Origin: Clavaria fumosa
Taxonomy: Eukaryota; Basidiomycota; Agaricomycetes; Agaricales; Clavariaceae
Length of the DNA stretch: 64,000 nucleotides
Direction: 5' to 3'
Assembly: GCA_951802425.1 (NCBI GenBank)
Contig: OX637803.1
Span: forward strand, 1,302,001 to 1,366,000
Shown here: positions 45,285 through 54,852 of the stretch, piece by piece
How positions within the stretch are numbered: the first letter of the stretch is position 1
How the letters are laid out: each line of letters starts with the position of its first letter
Translations under genes and position numbers: made by a program
The notes under the pieces: model-generated
Seen by the model: only the letters and a program-made list of their open reading frames with translations
The model's database searches: none
Told to the model about the DNA's origin: nothing

Positions 45285-45831
45285 GTGGGATAGTTCTGCC
45301 TGAATATCTGAGAGTCTCTCGGCTACAGCATTAGCTCACACTATTGCTGTGGGCTCGTCTCCAATATTGGAGGGAGCCCGCAAGCTTGACCACTCTTGCA
45401 GCCACCACCTCTTGCGGGTTTCTAAGGGCTCTCTGCCCTTTCCTTTTGAAGGCCCAGCCTTCTCGAACGATGGCACCTCGCCAGTGACTTGGCGCATTGT
45501 GGCACCCTCCTTGTGTCAATGGCATTTTGGACCCAACACCATCATCAGGGGCTGGTGATGCCATGTCAGCCCTTAGCAGGGGTTCACTGCTGGGCTCGAC
45601 AGAGGGTCCTATTCCCTCTGGCTGTGCAACGCCTGTGTTGTGCAGAGGTCCTACCAAGGGAGGAGTTTCTCCTCCCTTCCTGATGTATTTCTTTTGCGTG
45701 GCTGTATGGGTGTTGCCCATTGTTTACCACACTTGTAGTGTTAAAGGTTCAAAAAAGTTGTAATGACTTCTATCCCTCAAAAGAACTGGACTCAATGGTA
45801 TATTGAGTGTAGTAGTTCTATATAGAGGGAT

Positions 45832-46686
45832 TGTTAAGATCTGATTCTTTGCTCCAAAGCAGGAGTAGGAGGGGTAGTGTAGAGGAGACCAAAAAAGGAG
45901 GGTGGCAAAGGCGAAGCCGGAGCGGAGCGGAGTCCGGTCGGAGTCCAGATCGGAGTTGCACAAGGACTTCTCCTCTACACAAAAGCTAGAAGGACTAGAA
46001 GGAGGTCAAAGGGGGTGGGACTATGGCCTCAACTTATGGGTTGTGCCACCACGTGTATACGTGTCCCAATTTAACCTTGCTGGTACTTTGCTTTCCAGGA
46101 CAAGGAAGGATGAAGTCCGAAGGGAAATCGCCTGGAGTCCGTCGGAGTCCGCCGGAGTTTTGCAGAACTCATCGGGACTGTCGAGAACAGTGAGGACGAA
46201 GTCCCTTAATGCACAGACCAAGTGACAAGGACCAGAAATAACGTTAATATTCGAACTGAGGATCATGGAGATACATGGGGGGTTATATGCTACTAGGGTA
46301 GGGCATAGGGCAGACTGTGAAACATGAATATATCAAATATCTACAATAATTTCACCTGAAGAGTGAGAAAGGCATAGATGATACATGTAAGGCAAAGAAT
46401 AAGTTCCCATGGGTAGTGGGCATCGTCCAAATGGTTACTAACCATGGACTAGCACCAAGGAACATGCTAGAAACAAAGTCCATTTGGTCTGAAGGACCGA
46501 TATCGAAGTCCGACGAAAGTCCGGACCGGAGTTTCGGACCCCGGAGCGGAGACAGAGCAGAATTGGAGTGGAGAAGGCGGAGTCGGAGTGGGGGTGCCAG
46601 AGTTGGAGTGGAGATACATCGGAGATGTATTGGAGGTAATTGCAGGTGTTTCGGAGGTGGCTGGGTAACTGGATAGGGCTGTGACA
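45832..46686 (-). repeat. Family B 3' LTR
   Basis: Contains ATATTCGAACT at 46247-46257 (minus-strand AGTTCGAATAT), the presumed transcript start region. Very similar to 49418-50270. Confidence 0.93.
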
Positions 46687-46739
46687 GTATCCCCCTCTTA
46701 GGGTCGAGCCCTCGAGACCCTTAAGTGACAGTATTTCAC

Positions 46740-47400
46740 TGTGTGGGTTGGAGAGAGTTGGAGTTGGAGGTGGGTGGAACTGGGGCTGGAGTTGGAGTCG
46801 GAGGTCTGGAGCAGGTCGGAGATGGTGCGGATGGGTCAGAGGGTGTTGGAGATGTGAAGCAGAGGTGTGGAGCTGAGAGAATCGGAGTTTGGGAGCTTCG
46901 GAGTTTTTGAGCAGAGGTGTGGAGGTGAGGGAGTTGGAGTTTTGGAGATTCAGAGTGGAGGTACAGAGGAGCAGAAGTGTGGAGGGAGGAATCAGAGATG
47001 AGTGGAGGTGCAGAATTGAATTTTGGAGTTTTGGAGTGGAGTGCAGAGGTGTGGAATTGGAGTTGGAGCGGAGGTGCGGAGGTGCGGAATCGGAGTTGGA
47101 GCAGAGGTAAGGGAATCGGAGTTTTGGAGGTTTGGAGCAGAGGTGCAGAGGTGTGGAAATGGAGTCAGAGTCTCGGAGGAGAGGTGCAGAGGTAGCAGAG
47201 TTGGAGTCAGAGCAGCGGAGTAGCGGAGCGGAGGTGCAGAGGTGCAGAGTGGAGGAGTGGAGGTAGTGGAGTCGGAGCAGTGGAGCGGAGGTGCAGAGGT
47301 ATGGAGGTGCAGAGGTGCGGAGTGGAGGTGCAGAGGTGCAGAGGTGCGGAGCGGAGGTGCGGAGGTAGCAGAGTGTGGAGGGGGGGACCACAAAAGGTCG
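46740..47400. repeat. Degenerate GGAGGTGCAGA / GGAGTTGGAG array
   Basis: A compositional repeat of units such as GGAGTTGGAGT and GCGGAGGTGCAGAGGTGCGGA fills most of this interval. Long open frames on the minus strand here (LRTSAPPLHLCTSA-type repeats) follow from the array and are not regarded as genes. Confidence 0.85.
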
Positions 47401-48408
47401 GAGATGCTGGGAGGCTCTGAGGACCTATTGTAAGTTCACTCACCCCCCCCTCCTACAAAATTTTTTATCTTAAGAAAAAATTTCTATGTTTTACTAAGGA
47501 ATTTGTCAAGAAGTGGGCTAGAGTGGACAGAAGAGTCAAACAAAAGGAGGAAACAAGGAGTGTTGGAGTTGTACAAAGGCAACAATGTATGGAACAAGAT
47601 TTCGGAGTTTTGTAAAGTCAAGAAAAGTGAGGGAATCAGAGTATCAAAAATTGAAAAAACAGAGTTTTGGAGATTCAGAATTCATGGGGATTGGAGTAAC
47701 AGGAAGCATAAGGACATAGGAAGCATAACAATGTAGCAAAGGAACATAATTTTGGAATTTCGGAGTTTTTGGAGCATCGGAGGAATCTCGGAGTTTCAGA
47801 GATGCGGAGTCCGAGAATGTGAGTGCGGAGATGGTCCGGAGCTGTGTGGAGATGTGGCGTGGAGGTCCGAGACCATGTCAGAGGAGTTCAGAGTAGTTCG
47901 GAGTAGCAAGGATTGCGTGAGCAACCTCGCTGGACAGATGTGTTCACAAGATAGCAATCCTGAGAACTGGTGATGCAACCACAGTGGGCAGCATCCAGAA
48001 TCGGGTCCAGATTCGGACTCGCTGCAGCAAGGATAGAATCGGAGTCCCGGAGTCGGAGTTCCGGAGCAGGTCCAGAGTATGCGCTGGCCAAGCGCCCATC
48101 GGAGTCCGTGCCCGGATTGGGCCGGAGTCAGATCGGAGTTTCGGAGTCAGATATCCGCGAGTGCAGGAGTCCTCGAATTGTTAGGCTTGTACACTGGACA
48201 ATCAGCGGATTGTATATGGTACAGCCAGGTGTCCAAAGGACCAAGTCACACAAGGGGACAAGATCAGAGTTCAGAGGGCCATGTCGAGACAAGACAGTGG
48301 GCCACAAAGCAAGACAAAGTGTCCGGAGTTCGGAGTTCTGGACTTCGGAGGTCCGGAGTTTGACAGTCCAGAGTTTGGAGGTCTGGGGTTTGGAACTTTG
48401 GTGCTCAG
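47401..48408. other. Family B interior without coding sequence
   Basis: Contains CCCCCCCTCCTAC and A/T-rich sequence at 47430-47500, then more CGGAGT-rich sequence. No domain was recognised in any frame. Confidence 0.6.
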
Positions 48409-48760
48409 CATTTGGCATTTCCCGTCTCGGAGTTTTGCAATGTGGTAATCCACAAAGGAAACGAGCACAAGGAAAGCTCAAAAAGGAGCAATATCGGAGT
48501 TCTGGAGTTCGGAGGTTCGGAGTTTTGGGGGTCTGGAGCTCGGGGTTCAGCATTTCCTGTCTTGGAGTTTCGCAACATGGTAATCCATGCAGGAAACGAG
48601 TGCAAGGAAAGCTCAAAATAGAGCAATATTGGAGTTCTGGAGTTCGGAGGTTCAGAGCTTTGGGAGTCTGGGGCTTGGAGTTTGGCATTTCCCGTCTCAG
48701 AGTTTCGCAACATGGTAATCCATGAAGGAAACGAGCACAAGGAAAGCACAAACAAGAGCC
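48409..48760. repeat. Three tandem copies of a 135-bp repeat
   Basis: GGTAATCCA ... GGAAACGAG recurs at about 48445, 48580 and 48715 with a period of 135 bp; each unit starts GCATTTCCCGTCTCGGAGTT. Confidence 0.9.
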
Positions 48761-49011
48761 AGAGACTGGATATCCAGCATTCCCCATCTCGGAGTGGCAA
48801 GAGATGGAGTCCGGATATCCGGAGTTTGGAGTTTCCTGTCTCGGAGCCTCGCAACATGGGATATGAAGGAGGCGAGCCAGGGAGAACCCAGGAACAGGGG
48901 GCCAGAGTTCAGAAGTCCAGCATTCGGTGTTTTCCTGCCTCAAATCTCTCAACATGAAGGAGAAGAGCTAAGGAGCACTATGAATTATTGGCTGGAGTTT
49001 GGAAAATGTCC

Positions 49012-49320
49012 TAGTTGTATCGCCGTGGACAGATGGCTTGTGGCAAATCCAGGTCCGGAGCAAATGCACATGAAGTGCGCTCGAACGGACCGGAGTTTCG
49101 GAGTGGAGTTTTGGATCAGAGATGCGGATCGGAGGTGTGGATTGGAGTTATGGATCAGAGTTTCGGATCAGAGGTTAGGAAAATGTCCTAGTTGTATCAC
49201 CGTGGACAGACGGCTTGTGGCAAATCCAGGTCCAGAGCAAATGCACATGAAGTGCGCTCGAACAGACCGGAGTTTCGGAGCGGAGTTTTGGATCAGAGGT
49301 GCGGATCGGAGGTTCAGATC
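49012..49320. repeat. Direct duplication, period about 166 bp
   Basis: GGAAAATGTCCTAGTTGTAT ... GAAGTGCGCTCGAACxGACCGGAGTTTCGGAG is present twice, starting at about 49012 and 49178. Confidence 0.85.
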
Positions 49321-49404
49321 GGACCTTTGGCTTTTGCAGCAAGGAGCAAGGCAAGCAGCAGCACAAAGGGCAAGCAAAGGACCAGTTGTATACACAAGGT
49401 TGTT

Positions 49405-49415
49405 AGTTCGAATAT
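49405..49415 (-). promoter_or_regulatory. Family B putative self-primer binding site
   Basis: Minus-strand ATATTCGAACT, two bases from the 5' LTR, complements AGTTCGAATAT in the LTR (49833-49843), which is 30 bp downstream of an ATATAAC box (49868-49874). Confidence 0.75.
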
Positions 49416-49417
49416 AC

Positions 49418-50270
49418 TGTTAAGATCTGATTCTTTGCTCCAAAGCAGGAGTAGGAGGGGTAGTGTAGAGGAGACCAAAAAAGGAGGGTGGCAAAGGCGA
49501 AGCTGGAGCGGAGCGGAGTCCGGTCAGAGTCCGGATTGGAGTTGCACAAGGACTTCTCCTCTACACAAAAGCTAGAAGGACTAGAAGGAGGTCAAAGGGG
49601 GTGGGACTATGGCCTCAACTTATGGGTTGTGCCACCATGTGTATACGTGTCCCAATTTAACCTTGCTGACACTTTGCTTTCCAGGACAAGGAAGGATGAA
49701 GTCCGAAGGGAAATTGCCCGGAGTCCGTCGGAGTCCGCCGGAGTTTTGCAGAACTCGTCGGGACTGTCGAGAACAGTGAGGACGAAGTCCCTTAACGCAC
49801 AGACCAAGTGACAAGGACCAGAAATAATGTTAATATTCGAACTGAGGATCATGGAGATACATGGGGGGTTATATGCTACTAGGGTAGGGCATAGGGCAGA
49901 CTGTGAAACATGAATATATCAAATATCTACAATAATTTCACCTGAGGAGTGAGAAAGGCATAGATGATACATGTAAGGCAAAGAATAAGTTCCCATGGGT
50001 AGTGGGCATCGTCCAAATGGTTACTAACCATGGACTAGCACCAAGGAACATGCTAGAAACAAAGTCCATTTGGTCCGAAGGACCGATATCGAAGTCCAAC
50101 GAAAGTCTGGACCGGAGTTTCGGACCCCGGAGCGGAGACAGAGCAGAATTGGAGCGGAGAAGGCGGAGTCGGAGCGGGGGTGCCGGAGTTGGAGCGGAGA
50201 TATCAGAGATGTATTGGAGGTAATTGCAGGTGTTTCAGAGGTGGCTGGGTAACTGGATAGGGCCATGACA
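49418..50270 (-). repeat. Family B 5' LTR
   Basis: TGTCATGGCCC ... GATCTTAACA on the minus strand; partner of 45832-46686. Confidence 0.93.
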
Positions 50271-50275
50271 GGGAT

Positions 50276-51630
50276 CTGCCCTCTATGTACAGTTGCAACA
50301 CAGTATATATAGGTGAGCAGCCCTCTAGGGAAGTGAGTTACCTAGCTCAACATAAACTGCCCACCCTAACTAACCCCTCATTAGCCTCTGTACAAAAATG
50401 GGGTGCCTATATATGGAATATTTGGCAAAATAAGTGCAACATCCCTTCGAGCCCACTACCCATGGCAGAACACTGCTTCCCTGGCTATATTCAACTTCAG
50501 GCTTGCAAGTATTTATGAGGGGGGTGATCCATTCATCTCCATCTCAAATGCTGTTAGAGGGTATTTTTGGGAGAATACAGAAGGGAGAAAGTTTCATTCC
50601 TATCAATTCTTATTCAACATTCTACCCCGCAACTGTGAAGCAGCACAACAGCACCAAGAAGAGGTGGCAAATGCCATTCATACCCTGCACAGGTCAGCAT
50701 TTCTTTCATTCAATTGTTCCCTTTAAATCCCTGAAATTGGACATAGGGAGCATGTGAGCTGCATTGTGTTTATCTATATGCATGCTGGCTCAGGCACAGG
50801 ATGCCTCTATAGCTCTGAAAAGAAAACAATGGGCATCATAGAAGTTGGTGCATGGTTAAACTTCACCATTATTCTAACTGACCATCCAGCAGTTTTTGGA
50901 ACAGATACTAGGACCAGAACTGAATGCATATGCTGCAGGAGTGCATTCTATGCTTATCATGGAAGTATGTGGGAGAGTCTGGACCACTGAAGAATCTTCT
51001 ACACATGCCTCCATATGTGCCTTCAAACAATTCACCTCTGCAACTAAAAAACTTAGAAATATCTTCAAGAACATAATAGGCTTCAGACAGGCCCATTTTT
51101 TCCACATCTAGCAGCAGGGCTGCTTTCAAAGTTATTCATCAGAAACTTTTTGGAATGCTTTTCTGTTGTGCACATCCTTCCTGAGCTGTTGGCTGAGGAA
51201 CAGGGGCTCAGTGCACACTCCTCTGTTTTCCACCTCACCTACCTTTGGGCTCAAATATTTTTGGTGCCATAAAAACCTATGACCCTTTGGTGACGCCATT
51301 CCCTTGCAGTGTCCACAATGCCACCGCATCCATACTCTCACTTTCCATAGGGTGGATTCCCACCTAAGCCAATATTGTGTATGGTGTCCATGTGGCTGGA
51401 ATCAAGTGAACCACCACTGCTGCTGGGGATGCAGAATACCCTACAGATGGGTGTGGGTGGGGCAACAGAGTGTGGAGAGGGAACTGGGAGCAGGTCAATG
51501 CAGTCCGGAATGCAGCCAGAAGCAATTACATTAGATATTGACAAATACTGCTGTTTTGCAACATTTATGACAGATGTATACCATCTCAATTATTGGCATG
51601 TAGTGCTACAGGCTTCGTCCTGTCCAGTAT
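50276..51630 (+). pseudogene. Element D flank followed by decayed coding-like sequence
   Basis: 50276-50370 (with TATATATA at about 50307) continues the element D flank interrupted by family B. Beyond it plus-strand pieces look protein-like: VRGYFWENTEGRKFHSYQFL, NCEAAQQHQEEVANAIHTLH, and later LQCPQCHRIHTLTFHRVDSH with SQYCVWCPCGW, a possible zinc ribbon (CPxC ... CxCGW). Frames are broken by stops. No function assigned. Confidence 0.3.
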
Positions 51631-51784
51631 AAGTATCTGATTGTCAGTGCCACTCCACCACAGCCTGCACTACTTGTTCTGATGGATCTACCCCCTACCT
51701 GAGGGCCATGATGCAATCCAGGAGAACACGACGACAGCCCAAGCTATTCCCGCAGTCACTGAGGGTGGTATCCATGCATGGTGA

Positions 51785-52526
51785 TCATGAAGATGTCACT
51801 ACTAGCATCAGTCTCTCAACAATCGAAAGCATTATGTCTGCACTCAGGGACATGGGGCCGCAGTCAGATGGTGCATGCTCCCATTCCTTGGGTATGTTGG
51901 TGGTCACCACTCTCTCCTGCTCAGTTACAAGGGCACTTTTGTGCCCCATGGGGAGATTCGCTGCAGAAGAAACAGATGTGAAGAGAGTGGCCTTCCTTCT
52001 GTTTCCCTGAACAGAGCCCAAGGTTGTAGTGCACACAGATGGGCTTGTTGTCTGAGATCTGGGCAAACCTCCCACTAGAGAAGCTGGCGAGAAATGGACA
52101 CTCATGGCAGCTCAGTTCTGATGACCTGCAAGTTGAGGCCCGATGGTCCCCAAGGGTCCCACTGCGTAGGCAGAGGTATGGCCCACAGACCATCCCCTTG
52201 GCAAAAGGTATTACCTCAGCTGGGCAGGTAGGGGGCATACTGTAGGTTCCTCGGCACAGTGGACGACTGTGAATCTAACTGATGCCCAAGCAAAGCCGAA
52301 TTCTTCGCTGAGTAAAGGGCTTGGTACCACAAAGGGGAGGTGGGTTGATGATGGATGGTTTCACAAAGAATTGGTGCCAAATCTGTAATTCAAATTGCAG
52401 GTATGCCCAGAACCATCTTGAAAATTCAGGATCCTTGAGCATAGAATCATGATGCATGAGCAAACCACAGAGAACCTTCTTGCAATGCTCAGCCACGAAT
52501 GCTAGGAAAGCCTCATAGCATATCAA
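51785..52526 (-). pseudogene. Gag-like or C3H/CCHC zinc-finger protein remnant
   Basis: The minus strand encodes AFLAFVAEHCKKVLCGLLMH, PEFSRWFWAYLQFELQIW and then, in a second frame, ICVHYNLGLCSG followed by HICFFCSESPHGAQKC, a CCCH-like unit plus CxxCxxxxHxxxxC. This order (helical segment, then a Cys/His finger) resembles a multicopy Agaricomycete family I have seen beside transposons. Frameshifted; function unknown. Confidence 0.4.
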
Positions 52527-54049
52527 TCCCCAACCAACAGCTCATTATCCTTTGGGAAGTCAGACACATCAAGAATCCTGGCATTAGCTGCGGGTCCAGT
52601 AGCTATCTTGATATGTTTCAAGTCTATGCTGTTACAAATGCGCTCCAATTGCACTGCTCCCATTTGTCACCTTTTTCACATCGATATTATTACAGGGGCT
52701 GAGTTGCTCCTGCAATTTGTTGTCACATCACCCTCTTCTATTGCTCTTCTTTTGAACTCTCATCCCTTTCCCACTTGGTATTTACTGTGTCATTGTTGCC
52801 CATTGCATGAGCACTGAGTCATTATTGACTCCCAGCCTCTGATCCACCTATGAATGTCCCTCTTGACAACATTCCCAATGCTCTTCTGCGCAGTCAACAG
52901 CTTTTGGCCTTTCTGTCAGAGATGCATATGCACCAAGGCAACCGCATTGCCTTCACCCCATTGAATGACGAAGTGTTGCAGGAAATAGAAGATTGGTTGG
53001 AGAGTGCTGTGCTCCTCATGGTATGCCTTTTTTGTTAACCTTTTTACAATAAATTGAATCGGTGGCTTGTATAGGAGAATGAGGGTTGAGGTGGTCAACA
53101 TGGTTGGAGTACTCTGTGTCTGATCAGACTCTGGATCAGCAAAACCTGGGTTGTCCCCCCAGTTCTGGGGAGGAATCCATGGGAGTCATAGGAGTCATAG
53201 CTGCCATAGGCAGGTCCTATTCTCACAGGAACTGCCAAGATGGTTGACATCTGTGCTAGGCAGTATAATATAGAGGACTCATAGGGGGATCATAGACCAC
53301 ACCATTCAGTCATTTTTTGACATAGATATCATTCCAACCCACATCTACACTAGTCCGTAAATATTGGGGTGGCTGATGTTCAGCTGCTTCTGATGGGTCA
53401 TCACGCAGTATGTGAGATGGTTTGCAGGAGCTTTGGTTGAGAAATACATATAGGCCTAGATACATTGCCTGAGTGGTTGATGTGGATGTTTGAAAATGAA
53501 TTTCATCCTAATAGACATTGTCAGCACATAGATCAAGTTAGATGAATGGAAAACCTGCCAAATGTTCAAGAAATGCCACCATGACTTGAAAGCGTGGATC
53601 TGGTGACAGTTGGCAAAGATAGGCAAGCCAACTTCTGGTTCATGTTGACCAACATGCTATTTACATGGATGAGTTATTTATTTTTACAGAGTTTGTCAAC
53701 TAATGGGCCAGTTTGATCCTATTGCAAGGTCTCCTTGCCCACCCTCACTGAAAATCTCACAATTAATGCTGAGGCTCAGCCAACCCTCAGCCCCCACGCA
53801 CTGGTGTAAATGTTGGCTGTGCCACAAGCTCCTGGACAAGTCTTACTGATTTGTCCAACCCCAGCTCACCCATAACAAGTCTCTAGTTTACCACTATGCA
53901 TAGACCCAATTACCTAATCCTCACCTTGGCCCAAGTACAGAGCCAAGACTTAGCTTTCATTCATGTATTCTATTGTTATTCTGCCTGATGAGTGACAGGA
54001 ATGGAAAATCACATGACCAGCATCACCAAGCATCACCAGTGGCAAGTTA
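52527..54049. other. No gene recognised
   Basis: Only short broken frames occur; 52850-53035 (plus) has a mildly protein-like stretch (NALLRSQQLLAFLSEMHMHQ) that I cannot assign. No repeat family from elsewhere in the window was recognised. Confidence 0.4.
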
Positions 54050-54680
54050 CTAGCAGGCTTCACTGGTGTCACCTGTGTCACCTGTGTCAAGATCACCTCG
54101 CGCCAGTGGCATCTGCATCACCAACATTTTATCTGTCTGGCCCCTCTCAATAACTCCTGTTCTATATTTTCTTCTGCCTGAGCGGGCTGGAGAATCATAT
54201 AGCATACCCTCATCACACAATTTCTTGAAACAATGACTTGGATCACTGCTCCTCACACACTTTTTTTCTTTCTGTAAACCAGCAATTTTTTTGATAAGAA
54301 CCTCCTGTTTTATCAGAATGGAAGGAACCCCAAACAAAAACAATTGTGTAGAAAATGCTTGCCATGCTCAAGGCGAGTTTCATTCTACCACAAACATGTG
54401 ACTTTAACTGAAACCAACTACAGAGATCCATGGCATCAGATATACAGTGTGTAGCTTTGAGAAAAACCATGTTCTTCATACCCACTATGTGTTCAAGGGT
54501 CCCAATGCTCCTCCTCCGAGTGTGGGCTTCATTGGAGACATATACAAACAATTGACTGATGGTTCAGAATCAGAAGTTTCTTTCTTTGTATGAATGCAAA
54601 ATGGATGGTCTTTCGTAATACCAGGACACACAATGCAACACACTACACTTGGGTCCAAGAGGGTGTTCAACTTCGTCACA
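54050..54680 (-). pseudogene. Unrecognised, fragmentary minus-strand coding-like region
   Basis: Consecutive minus-strand frames (TKLNTLLDPSVVCCIVCPGI, VNCLYMSPMKP, then SILIKQEVLIKKIAGLQKEK and LCDEGMLYDSPARSGRRKYR) suggest a decayed gene; stops lie between them. The 3' end carries a short GTGTCACCT repeat. Confidence 0.2.
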
Positions 54681-54852
54681 CATACATGGATTGCCCGATC
54701 GACTATACAGACATGAAGGATGAGATTGGCGAGGAAAGATGGAGACTCGAAAGATCAGAACACAGATGAAACTGTTGGTATGTTTATCAATAATGGAAAG
54801 AAAGCCATCGAACTGAAACAACGAAGTCCAACTATCAAAACATCCTCACACT

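Larger units (their letters stand above)
41640..45831 (-). pseudogene. Element D: gag-protease part of an LTR retrotransposon, truncated
   Basis: Minus-strand pieces in order: N-terminal region from ATG at 45720 (MGNTHTATQKKYIRKGG), a coiled-coil segment AVAERLSDIQAELS joined in frame to HQDKEFEALIRAMKNC across the solo LTR (43899-45284), a gag domain (PPELYDGRDDLVIWERWLDG, SCLSRIAATWYTQEV, 43329-42904), a zinc knuckle CYVCRKAGHYVNVC (about 42500-42455) and an aspartic protease (YTLFDSGSTLDLMSPDFARV, 42233-41904), after which IRIGEGKGKTLQAMS continues to 41640. RT, RNase H and integrase are absent, cut off by a family C LTR. Frame changes separate the parts. Its 5' flank (LTR or leader) is split by the family B element and continues at 50276. 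Confidence 0.8.
45832..50270 (-). mobile_element. Family B non-autonomous LTR retrotransposon, TSD GGGAT
   Basis: LTRs at 45832-46686 and 49418-50270 (about 853 bp) enclose 2.7 kb with no gag, protease, RT or integrase. TSD GGGAT lies at 45827-45831 and 50271-50275. On the minus strand the 5' LTR is followed by GT then ATATTCGAACT (49405-49415), and the 3' LTR is preceded by CTAAGAGGGGGATAC, both identical to family A. The interior is built of GGAG/CGGAG-rich tandem repeats. It resembles LARD/TRIM-type elements that depend on proteins from a relative; family A-like elements are the obvious candidate donors because the cis signals match. Confidence 0.92.

Noticed and set aside
46438..47391. 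Long minus-strand open frame rich in Ser/Thr/Pro/His/Leu repeats
   Set aside because: It follows from translating the GGAG-type tandem array in family B; other frames over the same array are equally open and no domain is present.
48128..48955. 275-codon minus-strand open frame
   Set aside because: Covers the 135-bp tandem repeats of family B; repeated peptide blocks mirror the DNA repeats and no domain is seen.
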